From positions 224,666,239 to 224,730,238 of the forward strand of contig CM071568.1 in the NCBI GenBank assembly GCA_036426205.1: 64,000 nt of DNA, in the 5' to 3' direction. Below are positions 1 through 16,630 of this stretch, piece after piece (the stretch's first letter is position 1; each line of letters starts with the position of its first letter). The DNA is from Ascaphus truei (lineage: Eukaryota > Chordata > Amphibia > Anura > Ascaphidae). Under the pieces are notes generated by a model that had not been told where the DNA came from, did not search any database, and was given only the letters and a program-made list of their open reading frames with translations. A program made the translations under genes and the position numbers.

Positions 1-2330
1 GTTGGTGTGTGTGTGAGCGCATTGTGTATTGTGTTTGTGTGTATGGGTCATGCATAGAGAGATTGTGTGGGTTGTGTGTGTGTCTGGGTTGCTCGCGCGC
101 TTGTGTGTGTGTGGTGTGTGTTGTGTGTTGTGTGTGTGTGGTGTTGTGTGTTTGTGGTGTGCTGTTGGGCGGCGCCGCGCCTTGTGTGTTGTGTAGTGTG
201 TCGGGTCTCGTCTCGTGTGTGTTTGTGTGTGTGTTGTGTGTGTTCCGTGTGTGGGTCGTGTGTGGTGTGGTCGGTCCTGAGCGCTTGTGTGTGGTGTGTG
301 TGTGTGGTGTTGTGTGTGTCGTGTGTGGTTTGTGTTTGAGCTGTTGTTTTTTCGTTTTTGTGTGTGGTGGTTTTGCTTCGTGTTTTCTTGTTGTGTGATT
401 TGTTTGCCTGTGTGTCTTGGTGGTTGTGTGTGTGTATGGTGGAGAGAGATGTGTGTGTGTGCAGGACACCAGAGGTAACCCCCCCAGTCATTCACACCCC
501 CCCTCCACCAGTCGTCACGCCCCCCACCCATTCACCAAGTATCACCCACTCCTCCCACCCTTAGCCAATCATCACCCCCCCTCCCCCCCATCCTCCAGCC
601 CCTCCCCCATGTCAGTCCAAAAGCCATCAGTCGTCGTCCATACCACCCCCCCACCCAGTCCCCTCGTCATCACTTCTCCATCCCCTCACCCAGTCACCAA
701 GTCAGTCATCCCACCCCCCCAACCAGTCACCAAGTCAGTCAAAAGTCACCCAGTCAGTCAAAGTCAGTCATCCCACCCCCCCCCCCAGCAGTCAGTTACC
801 CCCCCCCCCATGTCAGTTCAGTTCCTCCCCCCCCCCGTCATCAGTTACCTACCCCCCTCTCTCCACCTTCTCTCTCTCCCCCCTCTCGTCTCTTCTCCAC
901 CCCTCTCTGTCTCTTTCCCCCCACTCCTACTCTCTCCCCCTCTCCCCCTCGTCCTCTCTCCCCGCCGTCTCTTCCTCTTTTCTCTCCTCCACCGTCCCCC
1001 TCTCTTTCCCTCTCTCATCTCATGCGAGGCTCCTCGCATCCGTCTCAAACTCACTCGGCTCGGTACACCCGCCCCCGTCACCCTAGCATCTTTTCCTCTC
1101 TCTCCCCATCCATCCCTTTCTCCTCTAAAGCCCTCTATCTTCTCGTCTCTCATCCCCTCTCTTATCCTGGCATCCCCTCAGGGTCTTTCTCTTCTTTTCG
1201 GATCTCCTCATGTCGCCGCCTCTCTTGTGGTGCTCTCTTTCTGCTCGCCTCTCCTTTCGTCTGCGTTGTTTCCTCTTTTCGTCTCCCGCCTGCAGGTCAT
1301 GTTTCTCTCTTTGTTAACCTATCTTGATCGCGGCCTCTGCTTGTGCTCTTCTTGTCGTTCATCTCCCCTCATTGTTCGTGCGTTCCCCCGTCTGAGGATC
1401 TTCCCTCGTCTGGGGACAGTGTCTCTACGTTACCATCGAGATTTGCCGGTCCGCTGCGATCTCTGAGTTCTCCCTCCCCCTCGTCATTTCTTGAGCCAAA
1501 GCTCTTAGCTGTTCTCGTCGCCCTTGGTGGTTCGTGTCATCTCTGATCTGGTTCGTCTTCGTCGACGCGTAACTCTTTGTCGTCGTTTCCTTTCCTCTGG
1601 CGCCCTGCTCTCGCTCTCTCGCTTCGACATGCGGGTTCTCTCCTGGGCATTTTCCTGTCGTCGGGGTGGAAAGGGTGGAAGGGTGCGGGAGGGGCCCTCT
1701 CTTTCCTCTCCGTTGTCATCTCGGCCCTCTCTTTCTCTCGCGCGCTTCTCGTTCCCGATGCCACTCTCTTATGTCTCGTCATGATTGTTCCTCAGTTTTC
1801 ATCTCCCCTCGTTCTGTTTTATCTCGCTGCAGTTCCGGGGCTCTCGCTCGTCCTTCCCTGGTCTCTGGTTATCTGCGGTTTAGCTTAGCCCTGTCTTCCC
1901 TCTGTTGCTTTCTGGCCCCTCTAGAGTCCATTCCCGAACAGCCGTCTTTGCCTCGTCGAGTCGAGTCGCACTTTCGAATAAGGGGGCTCGTTTCTCGGTC
2001 TTACATGCCGGGTGCTGCCCACGAGCCTAGTATTTACAACTTTCTCCGCTAAGTCTCGAATACCGCTCAAGTCGATATGTTTCTATCTGTGCCACTAGCT
2101 TTGCGGTGAGTAACGGTTATTCTCTGGTGGGTTCTCTCTAAGGTAGTCCATACCCATCTCTGTCTCTCTCTCTCTGTCCTGTCTCTCTCTCGGTCTCTCT
2201 CCCCCTCTCTGTCTCTTCCCTCTCTGTCTCGTCTCTCCCCTCTCCTTCTCTTCCTCCTCTCTCTCCCTCTCTTTCTCTTCTCTTTCCACACTCTCTGTCT
2301 CACACTCTCGTATCTCGGATTCTATTACCC
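1..2330. repeat. Low-complexity tract (GT-rich, then C-rich, then CT-rich)
   Basis: Three adjoining blocks of simple sequence. Positions 1-450 are almost only G and T (degenerate GT repeat). Positions 480-850 are C-rich with recurring CAGTCA and poly-C runs. Positions 850-2330 are pyrimidine-rich (CTCT, CTCGTC, TCTCCC). Several long open frames cross the block on both strands, but their products are mono- or dipeptide-like (Cys/Val, Pro/Ser/Leu, Arg/Glu) and follow the base composition, so I do not call genes. The block has no recognisable transposon end. It may be a degenerate satellite or a poorly resolved assembly stretch. Confidence 0.85.
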
Positions 2331-2996
2331 TGTATATCTTACGTGCCCTTAACTAAAAAAATAACACAAATACTACTGCTTTCTTCCAGATCTCACTCAA
2401 GCTTCACCCGGGAGACACATCGGAATCCCCCCACCCAACCCAGAACAGTAAGGATACCACCCTCCCTCCAATGTATACATTGTCGGGAATGAGGGTACCT
2501 GGACATTGAGGGACTGCGGATCAGGTAAGATCCCAGGCGGGATTGCTGCTTTAAATATTGTGAAAGCGGGGACGTCCAGATATGGTTAAGGGGTTCAGAA
2601 ACTTCATATTCCACATTTCGGCTTTTTTTTTCTATTTGCCATTTATATTCACCAACAAACACCACAACTTCCGACCCCCCATCTACCAACACATCACACA
2701 CACACACACACACACACACCACACACACTAACAAAGGACCAATTGTAGTATAAATGTAATACACTAAATAAACTTATGTCAAAAACGAATGTTCTTACTA
2801 GGAATTTATTCAATTATTTATTATGTATTTTTCTTAAAAGCGGGGGCGGGACTAGGGGCGGGGGTTGGGGGCGGGACTAGGGCGGGACTATGGTGGCGAG
2901 TCATTTTTTGTTGCTGTAGTTAGTTTTTTGTATTTGTCAAAGCATGTGTTATGTATATATGTATGTATATATATATATATACTGTCTATATCTGAA
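2331..2996. other. Non-coding spacer with a CA repeat and a G-rich patch
   Basis: No gene seen. It holds a (CA)n tract at about 2695-2720, a G-rich patch at about 2838-2898 in which GGGCGGGACTA recurs with small changes, and a (TA)n run at about 2965-2982. The G-rich patch has more than four G-runs close together and could form a quadruplex. This is inference from base composition only. Confidence 0.6.
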
Positions 2997-3839
2997 AAGA
3001 AAAGAGAAAAAGCCCCGATCCTTGTGTAAAATCAGATTGACATTTAATAAACCATGGACAAGAACAATTGCACACTTACAATTAGTCTGATTAAAATAAG
3101 CATTGTTATGGGACCTGCCCATAGCACCAAACGAAGACTAACTACAGTCACCTCCGCTCTGTAATCTCACGATCAGTTTAGGGGACCCAGCAATTGAGAA
3201 CGCCGTTTCTCCCAGGTGTGTATTAACAAAACTCCGTCAGGAGCTTCTCAGCAGCGTGCGTCCGCCATTACTCCCACCACTGTGGTGCTGGATAACCGAA
3301 GGACTTCCTGTGTGTTTCCTTGGTCTCTCGTTGGTGCCGAAGGCAGGTTCAGCCACCGTAGTTTTAAATGCAAACCGTCCCTACGGTTTCTTCCTTGCCT
3401 TGCGGATTTCATCAGATCCCCTGATGAAATCCGCAAAGGCGGAAGAAACGCGTAGGACGGTTTGCAATTGAAACTACGGTGGCTGACCTGCCTTCGGCAC
3501 CAGAGAGAGACCAAGGAAACACAAGGAAAGTCCTTCCGGTATCCAGCACCACATGTGTGGGAGTAATGGCGGACGCACGCTGCTGAGAAGCTCCTGACGG
3601 ATGTTTGTTATATACACACCTTGGAGAAAACGGCGTTCTCAATTGCTGGGTCCCTAAACTGATCGTGAGATTACAGAGCGGAGGTGACTGTGAAGTCTTC
3701 GTTTGGTGCATGGGCAGGTCCCATAAAATGCTTATTTTAATCAGACTAATTGTAAGTGTGCAATTGTCTTGTCCATGGTTTATTAAAATGTCAATCTGAT
3801 TTTACACAAGGATCGGGCGCTTTTTCTCTTTTCTTTTTT
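2997..3839. repeat. 843-bp near-palindromic foldback element
   Basis: The two halves are reverse complements over about 415 bp each, meeting at a 5-base spacer at 3416-3420. The outer ends read AAAAGAAAAGAGAAAAAGC on the left and its complement on the right. The arms differ by scattered substitutions and small indels, for example near 3115-3145 against 3690-3725. They have therefore diverged, and an assembly inversion artefact is unlikely. At the centre of the right arm is a CTGATGA...GAAAC arrangement like a hammerhead ribozyme core (3421-3458). I see no coding capacity. Open frames inside are shadows of the inverted repeat. Confidence 0.85.
3421..3458 (+). ncRNA. Hammerhead-ribozyme-like core in the palindrome centre
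   Basis: CTGATGA at 3421-3427 is followed by a perfect 5-bp stem (TCCGC at 3430-3434 with GCGGA at 3439-3443, AAAG loop). GAAAC at 3445-3449 and GCGTA at 3450-3454 follow. This is the order of a type I hammerhead: core box, stem II, GAAA box, a minimal stem III, and a UH cleavage position. Stem I is weak: only C-G pairs next to the core are evident, and an extra C precedes CTGATGA. Such minimal hammerheads are known in Penelope-like elements. The A-A at the base of stem II is not canonical, so activity is doubtful. Confidence 0.5.
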
Positions 3840-4253
3840 CTAATAGGTACTATGGGAACTTGGTGAACCCAAGAAGAAGCAGCCTGGACCTTTGTTGTTG
3901 TATTTACTCATGGACTTTATTTGGACTTAAGTATCAATTTTTATAGTTTTAATTTTTGTATTTTTATGTTATTATTTTTTATGTCCAACAGAATATTTTC
4001 ATCTGCATATATTTTTGCACATTTTTTTCCATCATTTTTTTGTTTGATTTATGTTGTTTTTATATATATTAATAATCGATTAGTAATAGACAAGCACTAG
4101 TTGGTTCATGCAAACATCATAATCACTATTGATATTTGGTGCAACATTTTGGCACACGTCACCGGAGTGGCAGCAATTTGGGTGTACTGAAAAAGGGGCG
4201 CTGTCTTTATAACTGTTCATGTGTATATATATGTATATATATATATATATGAT
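3840..4253. other. AT-rich spacer, no gene seen
   Basis: AT-rich sequence with T-runs and a (TA)n stretch at about 4209-4248. I see no exon, RNA gene or recognisable repeat end here. Confidence 0.5.
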
Positions 4254-4284
4254 GTTACATAGTAGATGAGGTTGAAAAAAGACA
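4254..4284 (-). repeat. CR1 3'-terminal scrap
   Basis: The 30 bases read as the complement of the CR1 3' end seen elsewhere in the window (CAACCTCATCTACTRTGTAA, compare 36541-36560 and 45104-45130). No upstream CR1 sequence accompanies it, so it is a severely truncated copy or a shared terminal motif. Confidence 0.5.
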
Positions 4285-4363
4285 AAGGAGACATAAAAAT
4301 TCCAGTGCAACTCTAAATGCCAATAAGTTAATTGTGTATCTCACAATGGAAGGTGAAAAAGCG

Positions 4364-4400
4364 CACTTACTCGTTTCGTCCGTGAGGATTTTATCAAGGT
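4364..4400 (-). ncRNA. Hammerhead-like motif in the PLE 3' region
   Basis: On the minus strand CTTGATAA (4398-4391) is followed by TCC (4388-4386), a TCAC loop, GGA (4381-4379), GAAAC (4377-4373) and GAGTA. CAC before the core can pair with GTG after the UA position (4366-4364), giving a short stem I. The core box differs from CTGATGA, so the copy is decayed. Its place downstream of the GIY-YIG domain is where PLE terminal repeats with hammerheads are expected. Confidence 0.4.
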
Positions 4401-5515
4401 GTGAGGTACATATGAAAACCAGACATTTTTATAATTTACCTTTCCTGCTACTCATTGCCAGGAGTGAAGTCATTGTCGCGTGGCCCGAAAATAGGTTGTG
4501 CTGATGCAACGTCAACCCCATTGGCCCTGAATATCAGCTGCCCAAAAATAAAACAAAGAAAACTTTAATCAATCCCTAAATGGACAAACACGGTAAAAAT
4601 AAGCATAAAACCATAAAAGACAGAAACAATAAGTTAAAAATGTATGTATATCACTGTCAGATTGAGTATTTCAAATAATATGCATTGATCATAGAGAATG
4701 GTAAAAAGAAATATAAACAGTAACAGTATAGATAATATTATAAACATGCAACATACATAACTGCTTATATAAACCATTCCTGCACCCAAATACATAATTA
4801 TACCAATCTGATCAGTGAAATAGAGTAACCCTCTTTTTCACCTACACTGGGTATCGATTTGAGGACCAAAAATGGCCCTTACAACCTAGCAGAAAACTAT
4901 ATGAACTGTACAGTATGAGCAATTCAAAAGCAAAAATTATGATAAGCACATATTAGGTACCCATAAGATATATAGAAAGGACCAGAACATGAGGTTGATA
5001 TATAATCCATAATGTTATATAGAAAATGGATGAGTTGAGAACAAATACCTACAACTATACACAGCAACCATTACAGTATATAAGCCATAATGAAAGAAAA
5101 CTCTAAATGTAAATACGTAATAATGATAATAACTTCAACACATAATTAATACTGGCAACCCATCACGTAACCTACATGAATACTGAAATTCCAAAAAGAC
5201 CCACTTACAGCAAAAACATAAAACCAGTTTTAATAATAATAAAATCACAATGTTTAATATAAATATACAATTACAAAAATATGTAATACATTAATTCCTA
5301 TATAGACAAATACAGAATATAAATAATATTATTATGCAAATATTAAACATCCCCAGAATAAGAAGAGTATAGAAAATAGAAGAGGGAACGGAAAAAGGAG
5401 AGAGGAAAAATTAAAAGGAAAGAAAGGAAAATGAGTAGAGAAAAGAAAGAAAACCAGAGATAGAGGGAGTGACAATGCCCTATTAAAATTAAATTCCAAC
5501 ATTCTAAAGAAAATG
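4401..5515. other. AT-rich non-coding 3' region of the Penelope-like element
   Basis: AT-rich sequence with no open frame of note and no exon seen. By position it belongs to the 3' untranslated part of the minus-strand Penelope-like element. A purine-rich stretch (GGAAAGAAAGG type) lies at 5375-5460. Confidence 0.45.
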
Positions 5516-5517
5516 AC

Positions 5518-6005
5518 TTAAATCCCAGTCTTTATTGAGCCCATAGGGTGTTTTGTTCTCGACATGAAGATCCAGAACGCTTCACGCTTGTCCAGCACTT
5601 TTGTTCTGTTACCTCCTCTGGGTAAGGGAGGAACATACTCAATATCATAAAACGTGAAGTTCTCAATACCTCCCCTAAGGCAGCCAGAAAAATGTTTGGA
5701 AACAGGGTGATTGAGATCCTTCTTCAAGATAAGGTGCTGCATTATCCTGATTTTAGGCACCTTGTGGTCCTGCCTACGTATTGTTGGCCATGTCCACACG
5801 TTAATAAGTAAATGCTAAATGATGAATTACAGTTAATAAACGTGTGGATTTTTTGAATTTTACGTGTCCTTGTGGAACTGAAGGTATCTGTTGAATTCAT
5901 CCTGATACAAATCGTGCATTTATTGCATCTGAAAAACCCTTTAAGAAGATTAGATCTAATCTCAACCCCTGATGTAGAGAGACTTGGTGACAGGGAATTG
6001 GCCAC
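5518..6005 (-). pseudogene. PLE GIY-YIG endonuclease domain remnant
   Basis: The domain nicks target DNA for integration in Penelope-like elements. Two overlapping frames carry it. The first (5742-6005) holds the segment YLLTCGHGQQYVGRTTR, with the YVG and following Arg of the GIY-YIG fold. The second (5518-5799) continues with VSKHF, a GIE motif, RGG and KREAFWI, the usual C-terminal end of the PLE domain. The switch between the frames shows a frameshift at about 5745-5800. No initiation codon is expected because this is the C-terminal part of a longer protein. Confidence 0.75.
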
Positions 6006-6056
6006 TTGTTTTGGCTCTTTTAAAAACTATATTAGGGCCTGATGAATTGAGCGGCT

Positions 6057-7489
6057 TCAGAACGGAATCAAGCAATAGTACTCCCCAGGGTTTCTTAAAA
6101 ATGGACCTAATTTGTTCCGCTTGTGCACTATAAGGTGTAATGAATAGGGAGTATCATTTATAAGCGGTTTCTTTGGAGACCGTTTCAACAAATTTACTCT
6201 GTTCATAGTGGAGACTTCCTGGAGTGATTTGTCTAGATCGTTTTTATTGTAACCCTTTTTAAGGAATCGATCATAAAGATCCCTAGCCCGGATTCCATAG
6301 TCCTGCTCATTGGAACAGTTGTGTCTGAGGCGCATAAACTGCCCTTTTGGTATGCCCCCGAGTAGGGCCTTGGAGTGGCATCTGCTCGCCCGAAGAAATG
6401 TGTTGCGTGAATTAAGTCTCCGGTATGTCAGTTTGAATATTCAATGCGGTGTCAATGTACAAAAATAAGTCAAGACAGTGTATATGTTGATAATTAAATG
6501 TGTAAGTGAAATTAAGATTGAGTGTATCAATGAAACAACAGTGTGGATACACCACCATCCCAAATAAAAAGATCTATAAAACGCCTATAGAATAAAATGT
6601 GCTCTCTAAATTTGTTATCTCCAAACACGTGGAACGACTCCCACCACCCCATGAAGAGGTTGGCGTAGGAGGGAGCAAAACTGGTTCCCATCACTGTTCC
6701 ATGTGTCTGGAGATTATGAACCCCATCAAATTAAAATAAGTTGTGAGTGAGGAGAAAGAGAATAGACTGTAAAATAAAAGTGATGTGTGCTGGTGCCAAG
6801 TCTGATTGTGACAGAAAAAGACGAGCAGCCACCCCACCCTGTTGGTAAGAGATCACTGTGTATAAAGAGGTTACATCAAGCGTAACCCAGATCAGGTTAC
6901 GCTTCCAGGTAATTTCCTAAAATTTGTTTATGTAAGTCTCCACTGTCAAGAATATAAGAGGGGAATAGCCACACCAAGGGTTGGAGAAAACATCCACGTA
7001 TCGTGAGACACCATCTCCCAAAGACCCAATGCTGGATATGATGGTCTCCCAGGAGGAGAGACCAGCATCTTGTGAATATTTGGGAGATGGTGAAACACGG
7101 CCGTGGTAGGAGTGGCATTGTACAAATAATTAATATCGTTTTCATTAACTCCAAGCATGGAGCTCTCGTCAAGGAGTTTCCCAAGTTCTCTCTGGAACCT
7201 CAAAGTGGGATCCGCCCACAGCATAGGAACAAGTATCACCCAGTTGGCGCAAGGCTTCCTTGTGATAGTCATCCCTATGCTGCACTACGACCGCACCCCC
7301 CTTATCTGCATTTTTAATTACAAGGGATTTATTCAATTGGAGATCTTGTGGGGCCAGAATTTTACCCTGTGTGAGGTTCCCCTCCCGAGGTTTATTTTGA
7401 GGTGAATCAAAACGAAACCCTTTATGTAACATGAGGTCTCTTTCAAATAGGCTTTCAAATGTGGACAGAAATTTTCCCTTCATGAACAT
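6057..7489 (-). pseudogene. PLE reverse transcriptase, broken
   Basis: Read on the minus strand, the region keeps the PLE reverse-transcriptase motifs in order. NADKGGAVVVQ is near 7300. The motif FHHLPNIHK...PPGRP follows in another frame near 7030-7110, then FLQPLVWLFPSYILDSGDL near 6940. The B-type motif GTVMGTSFAPSYANLFMG is at 6655-6705. The catalytic YIDD position (about 6560-6590) reads FIDLF, so one of the two aspartates is missing. The tail at 6057-6335 (MRLRHNCSNEQDY...) is the link to the endonuclease. At least three frame changes and stops disrupt it. It cannot encode an active polymerase. Confidence 0.78.
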
Positions 7490-8550
7490 TGGAAAGAAAT
7501 GTGATTTTCTTTTTTTAAACCCGGGTACTTCCTGCCTAGGAATCTGTCTGAATCAATGTCCTGGGTCTGAATCTCGCCTAGTTCAACACAAAAGTCTCTG
7601 AAAGATAATTGATTAAGTGGGTTAGTTTGGAGATCTCCATCATCAGAATCTGTATAAAACCAGTATTGGGTAACCTTTCATCTTTATTATAGAATTTCTT
7701 AATAATGTCCTGGCCGAGATCTATTATCCTGATCCCTGTGTCCTCTTCCCCCAATAGGTTCGCTGACCTTTAGATGTATTTTGTTGAGAGTGGGGATTAG
7801 TATCCTCACGAGCATTAAGAAATTAAACTGAATGGCTAAGTGTTTCAATGTCTGATACGTCAGATTCTGCACTCTGTGGGTCATTTGGTGGTGTTTTCTT
7901 TAAGATAGATTTTGGAGACCATGAGTTATTGCTAAGTTTACCCCCTTCTGAGTTTAGTGATCTTCTCCCAAGCATTAACTTGATTGCGATCATAATCGAG
8001 CCTATCTCTTTCAAATTGTGCCTGTTTTTTTCCCATAGTTTCTTTTTCCAGATGTTTTATGGATTTAGCTAAAGTACAATCACATTCCTGAAAGCCCACC
8101 ATTTTGTTTTATATTGAGATAGTTTCAACTGTAGAGCTTTAGCCTCTTTCTCCACAATGAATTTATCCTTTGTTTTAGAGTCAACAATCAAATCAATTAA
8201 TTTAAAGGACCAATCACCGAGAATCTTTTTCCAATTTGAATCAGTAAATCCAAATGTAGGTGATTTTTTTTCACTCGGTCCTCTAGGGATATGTTTTGAC
8301 TTGGTATAATTGTCAAGTGTTACTATGTCCCACCAGAGTCTTGTATCAACAATAAGTCATTTCTCCAATCGTAAGAAGTAATCATGAAGGTCAGACACAT
8401 CTTTACAGTCCACATCCAATTGATTATCAAAAACGCGTTGGGCCTTTTTAGACCTTGTGCTGTGATCAAAACCGTTAAAAACATAATTTGAACGTGTAGT
8501 TTCAGTGGGGTCTTCCTGTCCAATATCTTGTGTATCCATTGTAGACAATA

Positions 8551-9978
<1,428 letters not shown>

Positions 9979-10018
9979 TGAGTCTGTATTGTGTACCACA
10001 CCAGCTTTATGACTACAT

Positions 10019-10177
10019 CAGGGGTGGCCAACTCCAGTCCTCAAGGGCCACCAAGTCAGGTTTTCAGGATAACCCTGCTTCAGCACTGGTGGCTCAATGA
10101 GCTCAACTGTGCCACTTATTAAGCCATGTAGGATGTAGCAGGGACATCCTAAAAACCTGACCTGTTGGTGGCCCCTT
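10019..10177. mobile_element. hAT-like MITE, right end deleted
   Basis: It starts with CAGGGGTGGCCAACTCCAGT and continues CTCAAGGGCCACCAA. The right half repeats the complement of the internal part (GGACATCCTAAAAACCTGAC, CTGTTGGTGGCC) but breaks off before the outer end of the inverted repeat. The flanks GACTACAT (10011-10018) and CTCTACAT (10178-10185) match at 6 of 8 bases, compatible with an 8-bp hAT target duplication. It lies in a TOPAZ1 intron. Confidence 0.65.
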
Positions 10178-10489
10178 CTCTACATAGACTGTGGCTCCTT
10201 TTATGTGAAAATGTCTTGTTTAATTGGGGGATGCAAGATATGGAGCAGGTGCATTACAGCTTTCATTCACCTAACTGGCTACAGTTATTGTTACTAGAGC
10301 AGATATAAAGAGAACTGTATCTCTATTTCACATTATTCAAGCAATGTCCGTATTAGTCCTCTATATACAGAACGGGGAACCCTTTGAATACATCTTCTGA
10401 CCTTGCTGGTCACTAATCTCATGCACTCAAAATTTATTTCTATATATTTTAATATACATATCATACATAGCTTATACATCGTTACAATA

Positions 10490-10831
10490 CAGGCATACTC
10501 CGCTATACGGACCTTCACTTTACGGGCACTCGCGAGTACAGACATTTACAATAGCACCATTACCCTGTGTCCGTACGCTCGCTTCGCAAGTACGGACACT
10601 TATTCAGCCCTACAGACCGCAGTAGTTGTGTGACGCGCTGATTCCCCTCGCCAAATTGGAAAATGGCAGTGCGCGCATGCGCCTGTGAGTAGGACACAGG
10701 CACGTCCTGAACCGCAATACCGGCTCCCTACCTCTACAGAAGTGAAAAAAGGTAGTTCTTCACTTTAAGTACATTTTCGCTTTACATTCATGCTCTGGAC
10801 CCATTGCATACGTTAATGCGGGGTATGTCTG
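10490..10831. mobile_element. Tigger/pogo-like MITE, copy 1
   Basis: The termini are CAGGCATACTCCGC on the left and the complement-like GCGGGGTATGTCTG on the right, with TA on both sides (10488-10489 and 10832-10833). The same family occurs at 44357-44687. The terminal CAGGCATACCCCG sequence and the TA duplication fit Tc1/mariner elements of the Tigger/pogo type. No transposase is encoded. Confidence 0.75.
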
Positions 10832-10877
10832 TATACCATTTGTATAACTTTTTTGAGATAATATAGCTTCTGTATAA

Positions 10878-11173
10878 GGCTGTGCTTATAGTACCTTGCG
10901 ATGGTGACGCGACGTTGCTCCGAAACAAATACATGCACTCCGTCGCAAGCGCTTATAGTAAGCGACGGAGCGACCAAAAATATTGAAGCTGGGTAAATTT
11001 GATTTTTTTTTTAGAGGCAGTCGCTACATGTGACTGTCTCTAAACCAATCAAATTGTGCGGCCCGCCCCTTTTAGTGACGTCACTGGCCTTGTCGCTAAA
11101 AATCAAATTACAACTTTCGCCAGTGGCGCCGGGTGATGTCATCGGTCACGTCGCCAGCACTATAAGCGCGGCC
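10878..11173. mobile_element. PIF/Harbinger-like MITE, copy 1
   Basis: The left end reads GGCTGTGCTTATAGTACC and the right end GCACTATAAGCGCGGCC (complement GGCCGCGCTTATAGTGC). TAA flanks both sides (10875-10877 and 11174-11176). The 3-bp TAA duplication and GG...CC ends fit PIF/Harbinger. The interior is itself partly palindromic, with GACGTCAC-rich stretches. A second copy of the family is at 40629-40897. Confidence 0.75.
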
Positions 11174-11284
11174 TAATGCTGTGAAAAGTACATGGGAGCA
11201 CAGAGGATAGACTGTAAAACGTTGTTGGAAGTCATGCAGGCATGTCGAATACGAGACAGTGGTCATGTTTAATGCACATGTTAG

Positions 11285-11983
<699 letters not shown>

Positions 11984-12308
11984 TTAAGGATGGCTTACGG
12001 AGTTCAAACATTGTACTGTAGTTTGTTGACAAAATGTCTTAGTGTGTTGGCCCTTTGTATTCACCCACAGGCTCTGGGAAGGGAACCAAAACAAAATATT
12101 GCATTTGAGACTGAAATTGATACATATGCAAATAAACAGTTATACAGTATAGTACTACAAAGTGTACCTTTTATTTTTTTATTGTGCCGGTCTCGTTAGT
12201 CTTTGAAATTAATTTCCTGGGATAACCTGAAAGGGAATGGTATACACTTTAAATGAACTACAACTTTGTCTCAAACGGTGCCCTGGCTCACATTGATGAA
12301 AAGCCTCC

Positions 12309-13072
12309 TCAGCAGTGCCCCATCTTTCCCCTTCCTCATCAACAGCTCGGCTGTGCCCCATCTTTCCCCTTCCTCATCAACAGCTCGGCTGTGCCCCATC
12401 TTTCCCCTTCCTCATCAAGCTCGCTGTGCCCATCTTTCCCCTTCCTCAGCAAGCGCTCGGCGTGCCCATCCCTTTCCCCTTCTCATCGCTCGGCTGTGGC
12501 CCCATCTTCCTCCCCTTCCTCTCAGCCGGCGTGGCCCCATCTTTCTTCCCCTTCCTCATCAACAGCTCGGCTGTGCCCCATCTTTCCCCTTCCTCATCAC
12601 AGCTCGGCGGTGGGCCCCATCTTTCCCCTTCTCATCACTGCCGATCTCGGCTGGTGCCCATCTTTCCCCTTCCTCATCAACAGCTCGGCTGTGCCCCATC
12701 TTTCCCCTTCCTCATCAACAGCTCGGCTGTGCCCCATCTTTCCCCTTCCTCANNNNNNNNNNNNNNNNNNNNNNNNNNNNNNNNNNNNNNNNNNNNNNNN
12801 NNNNNNNNNNNNNNNNNNNNNNNNNNNNNNNNNNNNNNNNNNNNNNNNNNNNNNNNNNNNNNCCTTCCTCATCATCAGCTCGGCTGTGCCCCATCTTTCC
12901 CCTTCCTCAGCAGCTCGGCTGTGCCCCATCTTTCCCCTTCCTCAGCAGCTCGGCAGTGCCCCATCTTTCCCCTTCCTCAGCAGCTTGGCTGTGCCCCATC
13001 TTTCCCCTTCCTCAGCAGCTCCGATGTGCCCCATCTTTCCCCTTCCTCAGCAGCTCCGCTGTGCCCCATCCC
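12309..13072. repeat. 35-38 bp minisatellite (VNTR) in a TOPAZ1 intron
   Basis: Tandem copies of CAGCTCGGCTGTGCCCCATC + TTTCCCCTTCCTCA. Left of the gap the unit usually ends TCAA (38 bp). Right of the gap the units are 35 bp and end G. Some left units (about 12410-12660) are degenerate. The array spans a run of N, so its true length is unknown. All three forward frames are open because the unit lacks stop codons. The Pro/Ser/Phe/Leu-rich translations are artefacts. Confidence 0.95.
12753..12862. other. Assembly gap (110 N)
   Basis: A run of 110 N inside the minisatellite. The number of repeat units lost or gained here cannot be judged. Confidence 1.

Positions 13073-16630
<3,558 letters not shown>

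Larger units (their letters stand above)
4285..8550 (-). mobile_element. Penelope-like retroelement, degenerate
   Basis: Read on the minus strand, the region has the domain order of a Penelope-like element (PLE): an N-terminal spacer (about 8550-7500), a reverse transcriptase (about 7490-6050), and a C-terminal GIY-YIG endonuclease (about 6005-5518). A long AT-rich 3' region follows, carrying a hammerhead-like motif near its end (4364-4400). The reading frame is broken many times. The left boundary is placed at the CR1 scrap, and the right boundary is uncertain (8550-8900). It lies upstream of the TOPAZ1 exons, probably in an intron, and is antisense to the gene. Confidence 0.75.

Noticed and set aside
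417..1466. A 349-codon open frame
   Set aside because: It runs through C-rich and CT-rich simple sequence. The product is mostly Pro, Ser, Leu and Val runs with no domain. Composition explains the lack of stops.
2997..3839. Assembly inversion artefact as the explanation of the palindrome
   Set aside because: The two arms differ by several substitutions and indels. An artefact would give identical arms.
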